From Psychroserpens burtonensis DSM 12212 (GTDB lineage: Bacteria > Bacteroidota > Bacteroidia > Flavobacteriales > Flavobacteriaceae), in assembly GCF_000425305.1 (NCBI RefSeq), contig NZ_AUDE01000021.1, positions 1-64,000 on the forward strand: a stretch of DNA of 64,000 bases, in the 5' to 3' direction. Below are positions 1-6,517 of this stretch, in pieces. The stretch's first letter is position 1. Every line of letters begins with the position of its first letter. Under the pieces are notes generated by a model. It did not search any database, was not told the DNA's origin, and worked only from the letters and a program-made list of their open reading frames with translations. The position numbers were made by a program, and so were the translations under genes.

Positions 1-2
1 CT

Positions 3-302
3 TGGATTAAGACAATAACATTTGACAATGGAAAGGAGTTTGCTCGGCATGGTGAAATAGCAAAAGACGTGAATGCAAAAACATACTTCACAAGACCATA
101 CACCTCTCAAGATAAGGGAACTGTCGAAAACAGAATAGGTGTAATAAGAAGATTTTTTCCAAAGAAAACAGACCTTAGAGAAGTCTCAGCTAAGAGAATA
201 AAAGAAGTAGAAAAATTACTAAATTACAGACCAATTAGAAAGTTTAATTATAATAACCCTATTGAAGTCCTAAATAATAAGTGTGTTGCACTTATGGGTT
301 GA
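3..302 (+). CDS. IS30-family transposase, C-terminal part (5' end outside window)
   Basis: The reading frame is open from the window edge to the TGA at 300-302. It contains the motif TFDNGKEFA followed about 30 residues later by PYTSQDKGTVEN and RRFFPK, which is the end of the DDE catalytic core of IS30-family transposases: the D of DNG and the E of VEN are the second and third acidic residues. IS30 transposases cut and join element ends for transposition. Only about 100 of the usual 320 or so residues are visible because the window begins inside the gene. The stop codon is immediately followed by coding sequence of a truncated neighbour, so the right end of the element lies within a few bases of 302. 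Whether the copy is complete to the left cannot be seen. Confidence 0.85.
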   Translation, partial: WIKTITFDNGKEFARHGEIAKDVNAKTYFTRPYTSQDKGTVENRIGVIRRFFPKKTDLREVSAKRIKEVEKLLNYRPIRKFNYNNPIEVLNNKCVALMG

Positions 303-1142
303 ACTCAGCATAGTTTTAATGGAATTACTAGAGAATTAAAACTAAAAATTTTTAGAGAACAATTTCTAGGTCTTTCTAAGATAGCTAAATCTTGTACTAT
401 TTTAAATGAAGATGATTTGATATTCAGATACGATAAGAAACAAAAAAGAATTTCTGCTTTTGCAAACAAACCAGTACTGGTTAAAAATGAAGATTTACAA
501 TATTTAGTATCTTTTGAAATAGGGACCTTTAGCATCGATTTTAGTTACGTTAATCTTGAAACAAAAGATTTTGTAATAAAATCTGTTTTTTATAAAGGCA
601 CATCGTTTTATACTCCCTTAGAAGGTTCTCAAAATATAAAAGCAATTAAGAATAGACAGAAAGCCTACAAGGGGTCTCTTTTACATTTTATGAGAGCATT
701 ATCAAAGCAAAATCTCAAAGAAGAAAAATACAGTATAGCTAGTGGTGGTTTTTTAGTAAACCCAGAAAAATATATTTCTGTATCCAAGATAGATAGTAAT
801 ATGCTTTTTAAAGTAAAGTTGCGTGCTCCTTTATCTGTTCTTTATAAAAATAAGTTGCAATCTGATATAACATCACCAAAGATCTACAATTATCGAAAGC
901 AAAAACCAAAAAAGAAAATGCCTTTTAAAGATGGAGATACTTTAACTCCTCAATTATTGCTTAAAACTTTCAAAAAAAAGAAGGAAGCGAAAACACAAAA
1001 CCCATGTTTTAATACAGAGTTCTTTATAGACAACTTTGGAAACTATAATCCAATAGAAGCTTTCTCTCTTATTGGGTATATGGCAGATTTAAGAGTTGGA
1101 GATAGCTTACCTCTAGATTATAGTTTAGAGGTAGCTAAGTGA
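303..1142 (+). pseudogene. Carboxypeptidase-like regulatory domain protein, 5'-truncated by IS30
   Basis: The frame is open from directly after the transposase stop codon to the TGA at 1140-1142, about 279 codons, with no credible start codon at its beginning. The first residues (REQFLGLSKIAKSCTILNED), the following block (KRISAFANKPVLVKNEDLQY) and the block NRQKAYKGSLLHFMRAL match the middle and C-terminal part of flavobacterial surface proteins that begin with a CarboxypepD_reg-like domain. The N-terminal signal peptide and beta-sandwich domain are missing, so insertion or deletion at the element end removed them. A TTG at 417 could be mistaken for a start, but homology begins well upstream of it. 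The 3' end overlaps the convergent arsC by 25 bases. Function of the family is unknown; the fragment is probably not expressed as a functional protein. Confidence 0.75.
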
Positions 1143-1549
1143 GTACGCACAAAATCTTTTACGTAATCCTTAATCTCAGTACTAGCTTTAAAAAAAGCAG
1201 CATGCTTTTCTTCGTCAGAACCTATCACTTTTGAAGGGTCAAAAAAGTTATGATGTAACCTCATAGCATTCTTACTTGGTATGTAAGGACAGTTTTCATT
1301 GGCGTGATCACAAACTGTAAGAATGTAATCAAAATCAATCTCAGTATACTCCGTTACATTGTTAGAGGTGTGGTTAGAAATATCGATACCGTCTTCCTTC
1401 ATTATTGAAACTGCTCCAAGATTTATACCGTGTGTTTCAATCCCTGCACTAAAGATGTTTACTTTTCCTTCAGTTAATATATTAAGATAACCATGAGCCA
1501 TTTGGCTTCTACAGGAATTACCAGTACAGAGTAGAAGAATATTTTTCAT
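1118..1549 (-). CDS. arsC: Arsenate reductase, low-molecular-weight phosphatase type
   Basis: The 143-residue product has the phosphatase-like P-loop C8-X5-R14 (CTGNSCRS) at the N-terminus and two further cysteines, C80 and C87, in TVCDHANENCP. This spacing equals the Cys10/82/89 redox triad of thioredoxin-coupled ArsC enzymes, which reduce arsenate to arsenite in the cytoplasm. An HNFFDPSK segment supplies the conserved Asp of the family. It is the last gene of a minus-strand operon with a DUF6428 gene (10 bases upstream) and arsR. Its 3' end runs 25 bases into the truncated convergent gene. An arsenite efflux gene (acr3 or arsB), which normally follows, is not present in the window. Confidence 0.9.
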   Translation of the reverse strand: MKNILLLCTGNSCRSQMAHGYLNILTEGKVNIFSAGIETHGINLGAVSIMKEDGIDISNHTSNNVTEYTEIDFDYILTVCDHANENCPYIPSKNAMRLHHNFFDPSKVIGSDEEKHAAFFKASTEIKDYVKDFVRTHLATSKL

Positions 1550-1559
1550 GTTTTAATTA

Positions 1560-2069
1560 TTAACAACAGTTACTATTTGGATCACAACAAGCGTCAACCG
1601 TTTCATTCGCATTTTCTAAAGTGTTTATAACCACTTCTGGAATACCACACAATTCTTTAGCTTTACAATCTGTTTTTTCAATATCTAATTGACAAGTAAG
1701 CGTATCATTTTCAATTTTGAAGTCAATAACAAATAATTGTGCCGTATGAAATGATGCGTTACTATATTCAAATTTGACTTCAGAGTCTAAGTCATAAGAC
1801 TTCTTTTTACCAACCGTTTTTAAAATACTTAAGGCTTTTAAAACAGACATATGTTCCGTTTTATCTTTCTCTAAAGGGCTTTCCCAAAGTTGGATTATAG
1901 TTTCATTCCAAAAATCGGTTTGAGCACCGCAATCTACTGAGTCTATCTTGACATGCTTAACCTCTGTAATATGGTAATTGGCGCCTACAAAATTGTTTGC
2001 TGTATATTCAAATAGTAATGTTTTGTCTTGGTTTTGCTCTAATACTGAGAATAATTCTTGTGTTTTCAT
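1560..2069 (-). CDS. DUF6428 family protein with Cys-rich tail
   Basis: A 169-residue cytoplasmic protein without signal peptide or membrane segments. Features I recognise from the DUF6428 family are the block NYHITEVKHVKIDSVDCGAQ, the NETIIQLWESP block and FHTAQLFV. The family is habitually found between arsR and arsC in flavobacteria, as here; its biochemical role is not known. The last nine residues, CCDPNSNCC, hold four cysteines, and CxAKELCG adds more nearby. I infer a thiolate metal- or arsenite-binding tail, similar to the CC end of the adjacent ArsR. It lies 61 bases after arsR and 10 bases before arsC and is probably co-transcribed with both. Confidence 0.8.
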   Translation of the reverse strand: MKTQELFSVLEQNQDKTLLFEYTANNFVGANYHITEVKHVKIDSVDCGAQTDFWNETIIQLWESPLEKDKTEHMSVLKALSILKTVGKKKSYDLDSEVKFEYSNASFHTAQLFVIDFKIENDTLTCQLDIEKTDCKAKELCGIPEVVINTLENANETVDACCDPNSNCC

Positions 2070-2130
2070 TCTGATTATGATTTTTATTTATGACTATGAA
2101 TGAGATACCTACAAAGTCGATTATCGACAA

Positions 2131-2454
2131 CTAACAACAGTTGGTTTTTGTTTTTATAAAAAAGGAATTTAGTAAGATTTGAAATTCTTCAAAGCGTTCT
2201 ATATTGATGCAATAACATTTTTTCTTTCCTTCAAACCGTCCTTTCAATAAGCCAGCATCACCAATCACACTTAAATGTTGAGAAATTGTTGCTTGTGATA
2301 ATCCGATTTCATCAACCAAATCGTTGTTAATGCAACCTTCCTGCTCACTAATATATTTAAGGATAGCTACACGAGCAGGATGTGCAAACACCTTTGCTAT
2401 GTTGGCAATTTCATTAATACTTTGATTATAAATAAAGCGTTTTGTAGCTCCCAT
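2131..2454 (-). CDS. arsR: ArsR/SmtB-family transcriptional repressor
   Basis: A 107-residue winged-helix protein. The recognition helix region is GLSQATISQHLSVIGDAGLL at about residues 51-70, preceded by the AHPARVAILKYI helix typical of ArsR. The classical ELCVC metal site of helix alpha-3 is absent; candidate thiol ligands are C41, C80, C82 and the terminal C106-C107 pair. Family members repress their own operon and dissociate from DNA when arsenite or a soft metal binds. A perfect palindrome of 36 bases lies 29 bases upstream of its start and is the obvious operator. It is the first gene of the arsR-DUF6428-arsC operon. Confidence 0.92.
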   Translation of the reverse strand: MGATKRFIYNQSINEIANIAKVFAHPARVAILKYISEQEGCINNDLVDEIGLSQATISQHLSVIGDAGLLKGRFEGKKKCYCINIERFEEFQILLNSFFIKTKTNCC

Positions 2455-2482
2455 AATTTATTAATATGAAGTAAAGATAAGC

Positions 2483-2518
2483 TTTATCATCGTAATATTG
2501 CAATATTACGATGATAAA
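2483..2518. promoter_or_regulatory. 36-bp perfect palindrome, candidate ArsR operator
   Basis: The two 18-base arms (TTTATCATCGTAATATTG and its exact reverse complement) meet at 2500/2501 with no spacer. The palindrome sits directly upstream of arsR. ArsR repressors bind imperfect dyads overlapping their promoters, so it is inferred to be the operator. The core CGTAATATTGCAATATTACG is very close to the ATCGTAATATTGCAATAT type of site seen in front of flavobacterial arsR genes. It could also serve as part of a terminator for the minus-strand reading from arsR's left neighbour side, but it lacks a T-run. Confidence 0.75.
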
Positions 2519-2558
2519 ATGAAAAGGAAAGCCAGAACACAAAATTCTGGCTTGTAAA

Positions 2559-3071
2559 TTATATACTTTTAAACCACTCTTGAAACTGGTTTCCTAGTAA
2601 AAATACTGGTTTCTTTTCTCCACTTAAAGCCCCTATTAAGCTCATTATCCACATCGCAACTGGCAAAATCCATGCAATAAAATTAACGACAGGAACAATA
2701 CTACAAACAAATCCTAGAAGCATAATCCCTAAGACTTGACGCACGTAAAATGAACCATATTCCGTTTTGTTAGAGCTATTCATTACAATGGCAATAATCC
2801 ATCCTATTAGTGTAATATGTGCAATTATTGCTATATTCTTACCATCATCTAAAACATCCTTAGCGTCATTTGCAAAATCTTTGGTTGAAGCTTTAGCTTC
2901 ATCAGCAAACTCAGACGCTTTTTCTTTGGCATCACTAGCAAACTCTTTCGCATCCTCTGAAAATTCTTTAGCCGAACTACTAATTTTATCTCCTACACTT
3001 TTAGCACCTTCTTTTGTGTCTCCTATCATATCGTCAAGGTCGTCACTCAAATTTTTATTATCATCTGACAT
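2559..3071 (-). CDS. LEA-like helical N-terminus fused to a membrane domain
   Basis: A 170-residue protein in two halves. Residues about 1-75 are highly charged and repeat an 11-residue-like AKEFASDAKEKASEFADEAK pattern, giving an amphipathic coiled helix like group-3 LEA or YtxH-type proteins. Residues about 80-165 form three hydrophobic segments (IAHITLIGWIIAIVM, VLGIMLLGFVCSIVPVV, ILPVAMWIMSLIGAL) resembling DUF4870-type small membrane domains. It is followed by a paralogue of the helical half at 3133-3687. LEA-like proteins protect membranes or proteins under dehydration or freezing; that role here is inference. No operon partner other than the paralogue is evident; the two genes are separated by 61 bases on the same strand. 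Confidence 0.7.
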   Translation of the reverse strand: MSDDNKNLSDDLDDMIGDTKEGAKSVGDKISSSAKEFSEDAKEFASDAKEKASEFADEAKASTKDFANDAKDVLDDGKNIAIIAHITLIGWIIAIVMNSSNKTEYGSFYVRQVLGIMLLGFVCSIVPVVNFIAWILPVAMWIMSLIGALSGEKKPVFLLGNQFQEWFKSI

Positions 3072-3132
3072 GTTTCTATGTATTTAATTTATAATTATCC
3101 TATAAATTTAACAAAATTAATGTATAATCCTT

Positions 3133-3687
3133 TTATTTTCTACCGAATACCCTTTGAAAAAATCCTTTTGTTTTTTCTTTAGCCTTAGCATATGTTTCTA
3201 TAGCATCTTCTGAAAAATCTTCTAATTTGTCTTCTGACCTCTCAGTAAATTCAGAAACTTTCTCTTTGGCAACATCAGCATATTCTCCTAACGTTACTTC
3301 CGCTTCACCTGAAAACTTAGACGCCTTTTCTTTAGCATCTTCTAAGAACTCTGCGGTTGTTTCTTTTGCATCATCTGTAAATTCAGTAAACTTCTCACCC
3401 GCGTTACTTGTCAATTGAGAAGCCTTACGCTTTGCATCATTAAGCATTTCTTTTCCGTATCCCTCCATAAAATGAGTCGCCTTATCTTTTACGTGTCCGA
3501 AAGCTTCTTTAGCATCAGTTGATAATTCTTTAGCTTTTTCTTTTGCAGTATCAAAAGCGTCACTTGCGTTTTCTTTTAATTCATTTGTTTTGTCTGCAAT
3601 ACCATCAGTTGTTTCTGTTACAGGATCTTCAGTTGATTCCACAATAGCCTCTAAATCTTGTTCTAGGTTGTCATTTTTTTTAGTCAT
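3133..3687 (-). CDS. LEA-like amphipathic repeat protein
   Basis: A 184-residue, very charged protein without signal peptide. From about residue 35 to 175 it consists of repeated AKEKAKEL/DAKETTAEFLEDAKEKASKF units of roughly 11 or 22 residues, with Ala, Lys, Glu and Asp dominating, as in group-3 late-embryogenesis-abundant and apolipoprotein-like proteins. It is unstructured or alpha-helical by composition. The C-terminus ends in a basic FFQRVFGRK. It shares its repeat with the N-terminal half of the next gene downstream (2559-3071), so the pair arose by duplication. A stress-protective function is inferred from composition only. Confidence 0.7.
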   Translation of the reverse strand: MTKKNDNLEQDLEAIVESTEDPVTETTDGIADKTNELKENASDAFDTAKEKAKELSTDAKEAFGHVKDKATHFMEGYGKEMLNDAKRKASQLTSNAGEKFTEFTDDAKETTAEFLEDAKEKASKFSGEAEVTLGEYADVAKEKVSEFTERSEDKLEDFSEDAIETYAKAKEKTKGFFQRVFGRK

Positions 3688-3732
3688 TCTAATCGTTTAT
3701 TTATGAGTAGTTTACTTTGCATTTTTGTTACA

Positions 3733-4122
3733 TTACTTCTTAAAAACTTGGTCAATCGGTTCCCAAAGCTCAATTTTATTCCCTTCGTTATCTAGGATCC
3801 AACCAAATTTACCATAGCTGTACGCTTCCATTTCACCTACTATCGTGACCCCTTCTTCTTTTAAGGCCACTAATAACTCTTTTAAGTTTTCAACTCGATA
3901 GTTAAACATGAACTCTTTTTTAGAGGGTTCAAAATATTTAGTATCATTTTTAAATGGACTCCATTGCGTAGAGCACTCATTGCCCTCTTTATCTTTCCAC
4001 CAAAATGTACTCCCATAATCATCTGTATTAAACCCTAAATATTTATTATACCAATCTTTTGATGCCTTAGGATCCTTAGTTTTGAAGAATATTCCGCCTA
4101 TTCCTGTGACTCTTTTTTTCAT
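3733..4122 (-). CDS. VOC-family (glyoxalase/bleomycin resistance fold) protein
   Basis: A 129-residue single VOC domain. The opening VTGIGGIFFKTKDPKASKDWYNKYLGF and the ending FGWILDNEGNKIELWEP are the two signature beta-alpha-beta-beta-beta halves of the fold; the terminal E of IELWEP is the usual metal ligand. The family covers glyoxalases, dioxygenases and antibiotic-binding proteins and the substrate cannot be read from sequence. It stands alone on the minus strand between the LEA-like genes and a DUF1801 pseudogene. Confidence 0.85.
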   Translation of the reverse strand: MKKRVTGIGGIFFKTKDPKASKDWYNKYLGFNTDDYGSTFWWKDKEGNECSTQWSPFKNDTKYFEPSKKEFMFNYRVENLKELLVALKEEGVTIVGEMEAYSYGKFGWILDNEGNKIELWEPIDQVFKK

Positions 4123-4189
4123 TCCTATCCCTATATTAATTAATCGTTATTTTATTTCTTCGGAAATGTAAACGCAACCTAATGTAGTT

Positions 4190-4638
4190 TTATTTTTTGA
4201 TTATAGCCTTATAAACACGAATCCACTCTTGTACAGACATTTTTTCTAAAAGTTGTTTCATTAAATCATTTGGAATATCATCCATTTTATTTTTAAAACG
4301 CCCACAGCTTTTGCCCATATCTAATTTATACTTACAATGTTTAGGATACTCTGTCACAAACCAATCATACAATTCCTTCTTAGCATATATACCAGAATGA
4401 TCTAGTGCAATAAAATTATTTTGAGACCCTAAATTTATAAATGACAAAGGCGGAAACGGTTTACAGTGACACCCATCTGGACCAACAGATTTTGGAACAT
4501 AATACCATATAATATTCCAGCTTCTAAACCTTTAGGCATGTGTTTTCTAATAAGGGTGTCTAATGTTCTAATTGGTCCTTTTCTATCCTCGGGTAGTTCG
4601 TTGATATACGCTTCTGGCGAAGTTGCTTTAGATTGCAT
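4190..4638 (-). pseudogene. DUF1801 family protein, frameshifted
   Basis: Two overlapping reading frames together make one DUF1801 protein. The upstream frame (4638 down to about 4515) encodes MQSKATSPEAYINELPEDRK through GLEAGILYGIM, then drifts into non-homologous sequence. The downstream frame encodes VPKSVGPDGCHCKPFPPLSF through the family's C-terminal block NKMDDIPNDLMKQLLEKMSV, ending at 4190. The frame changes near 4500-4507, where the usual YGIMxxYVP motif is compressed, so at least one base (with perhaps two codons) has been lost. DUF1801 is a small YdhG/YjdF-like fold of unknown function. A genuine frameshift or an assembly error would both produce this picture. Confidence 0.75.
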
Positions 4639-4663
4639 AGTGGTTCAAATGAACACACTAAAG

Positions 4664-5620
4664 TTAACAAAATTCTAATGCAATCTTATCAACGATCGTT
4701 TGAGCAAGCCTCTCTTTACTTTCAAGAGTCCATCCAGCCACATGCGGTGTTAAAATAACATTTTCTGCGGAAATGAGATACTTGAAAGCTTCTGGCATCT
4801 CGACTCCGCTCGATGTGACAGAAGGTTTAAATAAATTTACAAATGATGATTTTTCGTATTCTAAAACATCTAAACCTGCACCTAATATTTTGCCAGATTC
4901 TAAAGCTGAAACTAAATCTTTGGTCACCACGCTTTTTCCTCTTGCGGTATTAATAAGCCAAAACGGTTTTTTAAAACCATGGATAAATTCAGAATCTACC
5001 ATATCCATAGTGGATGCTGTTTCTGGTGTATGTAAACTCAGTACGTCTACTTTTTCTTGAAGTTCTTGCAACGATACTTGAGTCGCATTCTCATCGCCTA
5101 CATGATCTTTAATGTCATAACAAAGCACCTCAACGTCAAAACCTCGTAGTTTTTTAGAAAAAGATTTTCCCATATTCCCATAACCAATGAGTCCAACAGT
5201 TTTCCCGTCGAGCTCTAGTCCGCGATTTTCCTCACGTCTCCATTTGCCTTGACGAACTTCCCTATCTGCTTTAAGCAACTTATTAAACAAAGACAGCAAC
5301 ATGGCCAAACTATGCTCACCAACGGCATTTCGATTTCCTTCTGGTGCAGCGATTAGTTTTATCCCTTTTTGCTCAGCGTAATCACAATCTATATTTTCTA
5401 ATCCAGCGCCCACTCGAGCTATAAATTTTAGATTTTTTGCAGAATCTAAGAAAGACGCATCTATTTTAAATCGGCTACGTATTATAAAGCCGTCGTATTG
5501 ATGGATGATTTTTTCTATGGCCTCTTTTGAGGACGTATCGTCTTCATCATTAGTGTGCCCTAGAGCATTGAGTTGCTCTGTGAGTAATGGATGATTTTTG
5601 TCTAGGTGGAGGATTTTCAT
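4664..5620 (-). CDS. D-2-hydroxyacid dehydrogenase (phosphoglycerate dehydrogenase-like)
   Basis: A 318-residue NAD-dependent oxidoreductase if translation begins at the ATG at 5620 (MKILHLDKN); a start five codons upstream is possible but falls inside a hairpin. The Rossmann motif VGLIGYGNMG, the catalytic Arg in NTARGKSV, the Glu region and the catalytic His in LTPHVAGWT are all present. The family oxidises D-2-hydroxy acids such as 3-phosphoglycerate or glycerate; the exact substrate is not determined, and the ACT domain of SerA is absent. Oddly, codons for SVTSSGVEMP near the C-terminal end are formed by a dispersed flavobacterial repeat (4796-4820) lying in frame between the substrate-binding domain and the catalytic His. 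The gene is monocistronic. Confidence 0.88.
   Translation of the reverse strand: MKILHLDKNHPLLTEQLNALGHTNDEDDTSSKEAIEKIIHQYDGFIIRSRFKIDASFLDSAKNLKFIARVGAGLENIDCDYAEQKGIKLIAAPEGNRNAVGEHSLAMLLSLFNKLLKADREVRQGKWRREENRGLELDGKTVGLIGYGNMGKSFSKKLRGFDVEVLCYDIKDHVGDENATQVSLQELQEKVDVLSLHTPETASTMDMVDSEFIHGFKKPFWLINTARGKSVVTKDLVSALESGKILGAGLDVLEYEKSSFVNLFKPSVTSSGVEMPEAFKYLISAENVILTPHVAGWTLESKERLAQTIVDKIALEFC
4796..4820. repeat. Dispersed 25-bp flavobacterial repeat inside a coding region
   Basis: On the minus strand this reads TGTCACATCGAGC followed by GGAGTCGAGATG, an imperfect palindrome that I know as a very common intergenic repeat in Flavobacteriaceae genomes. Here it lies in frame within the 2-hydroxyacid dehydrogenase gene and encodes about eight residues. 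A related repeat lies just upstream of the same gene (5673-5697). Confidence 0.65.
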
Positions 5621-5626
5621 GTTTAC

Positions 5627-5644
5627 TTCCTGCAAAAGCAGGAA
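5627..5644. repeat. Short hairpin before the dehydrogenase start codon
   Basis: TTCCTGC and GCAGGAA are separated by AAAA, giving a 7-bp stem that begins six bases upstream of the ATG at 5620 on the minus strand. It includes the only purine-rich AGGA stretch near the start, so in the transcript it could mask or form the ribosome-binding area. The same TTCCTGC-loop-GCAGGAA motif is a common dispersed repeat in this family of bacteria. Confidence 0.5.
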
Positions 5645-6004
5645 TCTCTTTTTAGGTTAGATGCTATTAAGGCACTTCGACTGCCCTCAGTATGACATTA
5701 ATTAATTACAAATTTTAGAAATGCTTAGTCTTATATTAGTTAACTATATTATTGATTTTAGACATTCGTTTGTTTCTTGTCATCTCAAAACGTTCTAAAA
5801 ACTTTTGCCACGAGTACTACGAATTTACACAAATCAAATCGTTATCTGAAAACGTACGCAAATCAGATCCTATCTATTTTACGAATAAAACAGAGTTTCA
5901 GTCTGTTTAAAAGCTTACCTGTTCCAAAAATATCGAAAAATACAATTATGAGTTAAATTTCCAGACCTCACAGGTTTTGAAAACCTATGAGGCCTTTTTG
6001 ATAA
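5645..6004. other. Gene-free stretch with two dispersed repeats
   Basis: No credible ORF is present. At 5673-5697 lies CACTTCGACTGCC plus CTCAGTATGACA, a second member of the dispersed repeat family found at 4796-4820. At 5963-5994 lies a near-perfect palindrome, GACCTCACAGGTTTT with GAAAACCTATGAGGCC, which could end transcription of the cupin gene at 6005 although no T-run follows it on that strand. A weak inverted repeat AAACAGA/TCTGTTT lies near 5887-5910. The rest shows nothing I recognise. Confidence 0.5.
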
Positions 6005-6370
6005 TTATATTTCAGGATATTCGGTTTGAGTCCTATCATCTTGCACATTACCCGTGTGTGCTGTATCTAATTTTTCAAATAGCAGTAAATGCACTTCTTC
6101 ACCATCTTTTGTGGTTGGATTATGTTCTACGCCTTTGGGTACAACTATGATTTCACCTTCTTTTACAACTTCTGTCTTATCTCTAAATTGCATGTATAAT
6201 GTACCTTTCACAACTTGAAATAACTCGTCTTCTTCATCATGACTATGCCACACAAATTCACCTCTTATTTTAGCGAGTATGACTTGCATATTATCTACGG
6301 TTGCAATGCGATGTGGATGCCATTGCTTAGAGAACAATGTGTGCTTTTCTTTAATATTTATGGGTTTCAT
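6005..6370 (-). CDS. Cupin-domain protein
   Basis: A 121-residue single-domain cupin. Motif 1 is WHSHDEEDELFQVVKG (residues about 41-56) with the metal-ligand His-His-Glu pattern, and motif 2 is VVPKGVEHNP (about 77-86). It has no signal peptide. Small cupins of this type bind a divalent metal and may be isomerases, dioxygenases or sensors; the sequence does not decide. It stands alone on the minus strand, preceded by a spacer that carries a degenerate dispersed repeat and followed by a palindrome at 5963-5994. Confidence 0.85.
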   Translation of the reverse strand: MKPINIKEKHTLFSKQWHPHRIATVDNMQVILAKIRGEFVWHSHDEEDELFQVVKGTLYMQFRDKTEVVKEGEIIVVPKGVEHNPTTKDGEEVHLLLFEKLDTAHTGNVQDDRTQTEYPEI

Positions 6371-6517
6371 TATAAAATGCCTTTAAGTTGTTTAAAGTTA
6401 CAAACTTCTGCGCTAACGATTGTAGTGGAAATCCTTTTACTTTTTAGCAAAAGATTGTAGCGAAAAGCGTGACGAACCGCAGCTTTTTTTTTGCGAAGGT
6501 TGGTAGCGTCCAAAAAA
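6371..6517. repeat. Degenerate dispersed intergenic repeat
   Basis: The segment around 6409-6500 contains GATTGTAGTGGAAATCC and, 45 bases on, GATTGTAGCGAAAAGCG, two diverged copies of a sequence that recurs between genes of flavobacteria. It ends in AGCTTTTTTTTT. No ORF is supported here. It separates mgtE from the cupin gene and could contain a terminator. Confidence 0.4.

Noticed and set aside
5887-5910. Weak inverted repeat AAACAGA/TCTGTTT as terminator
   Set aside because: Only seven pairs with AT-rich arms and no T-run; not distinguishable from background.
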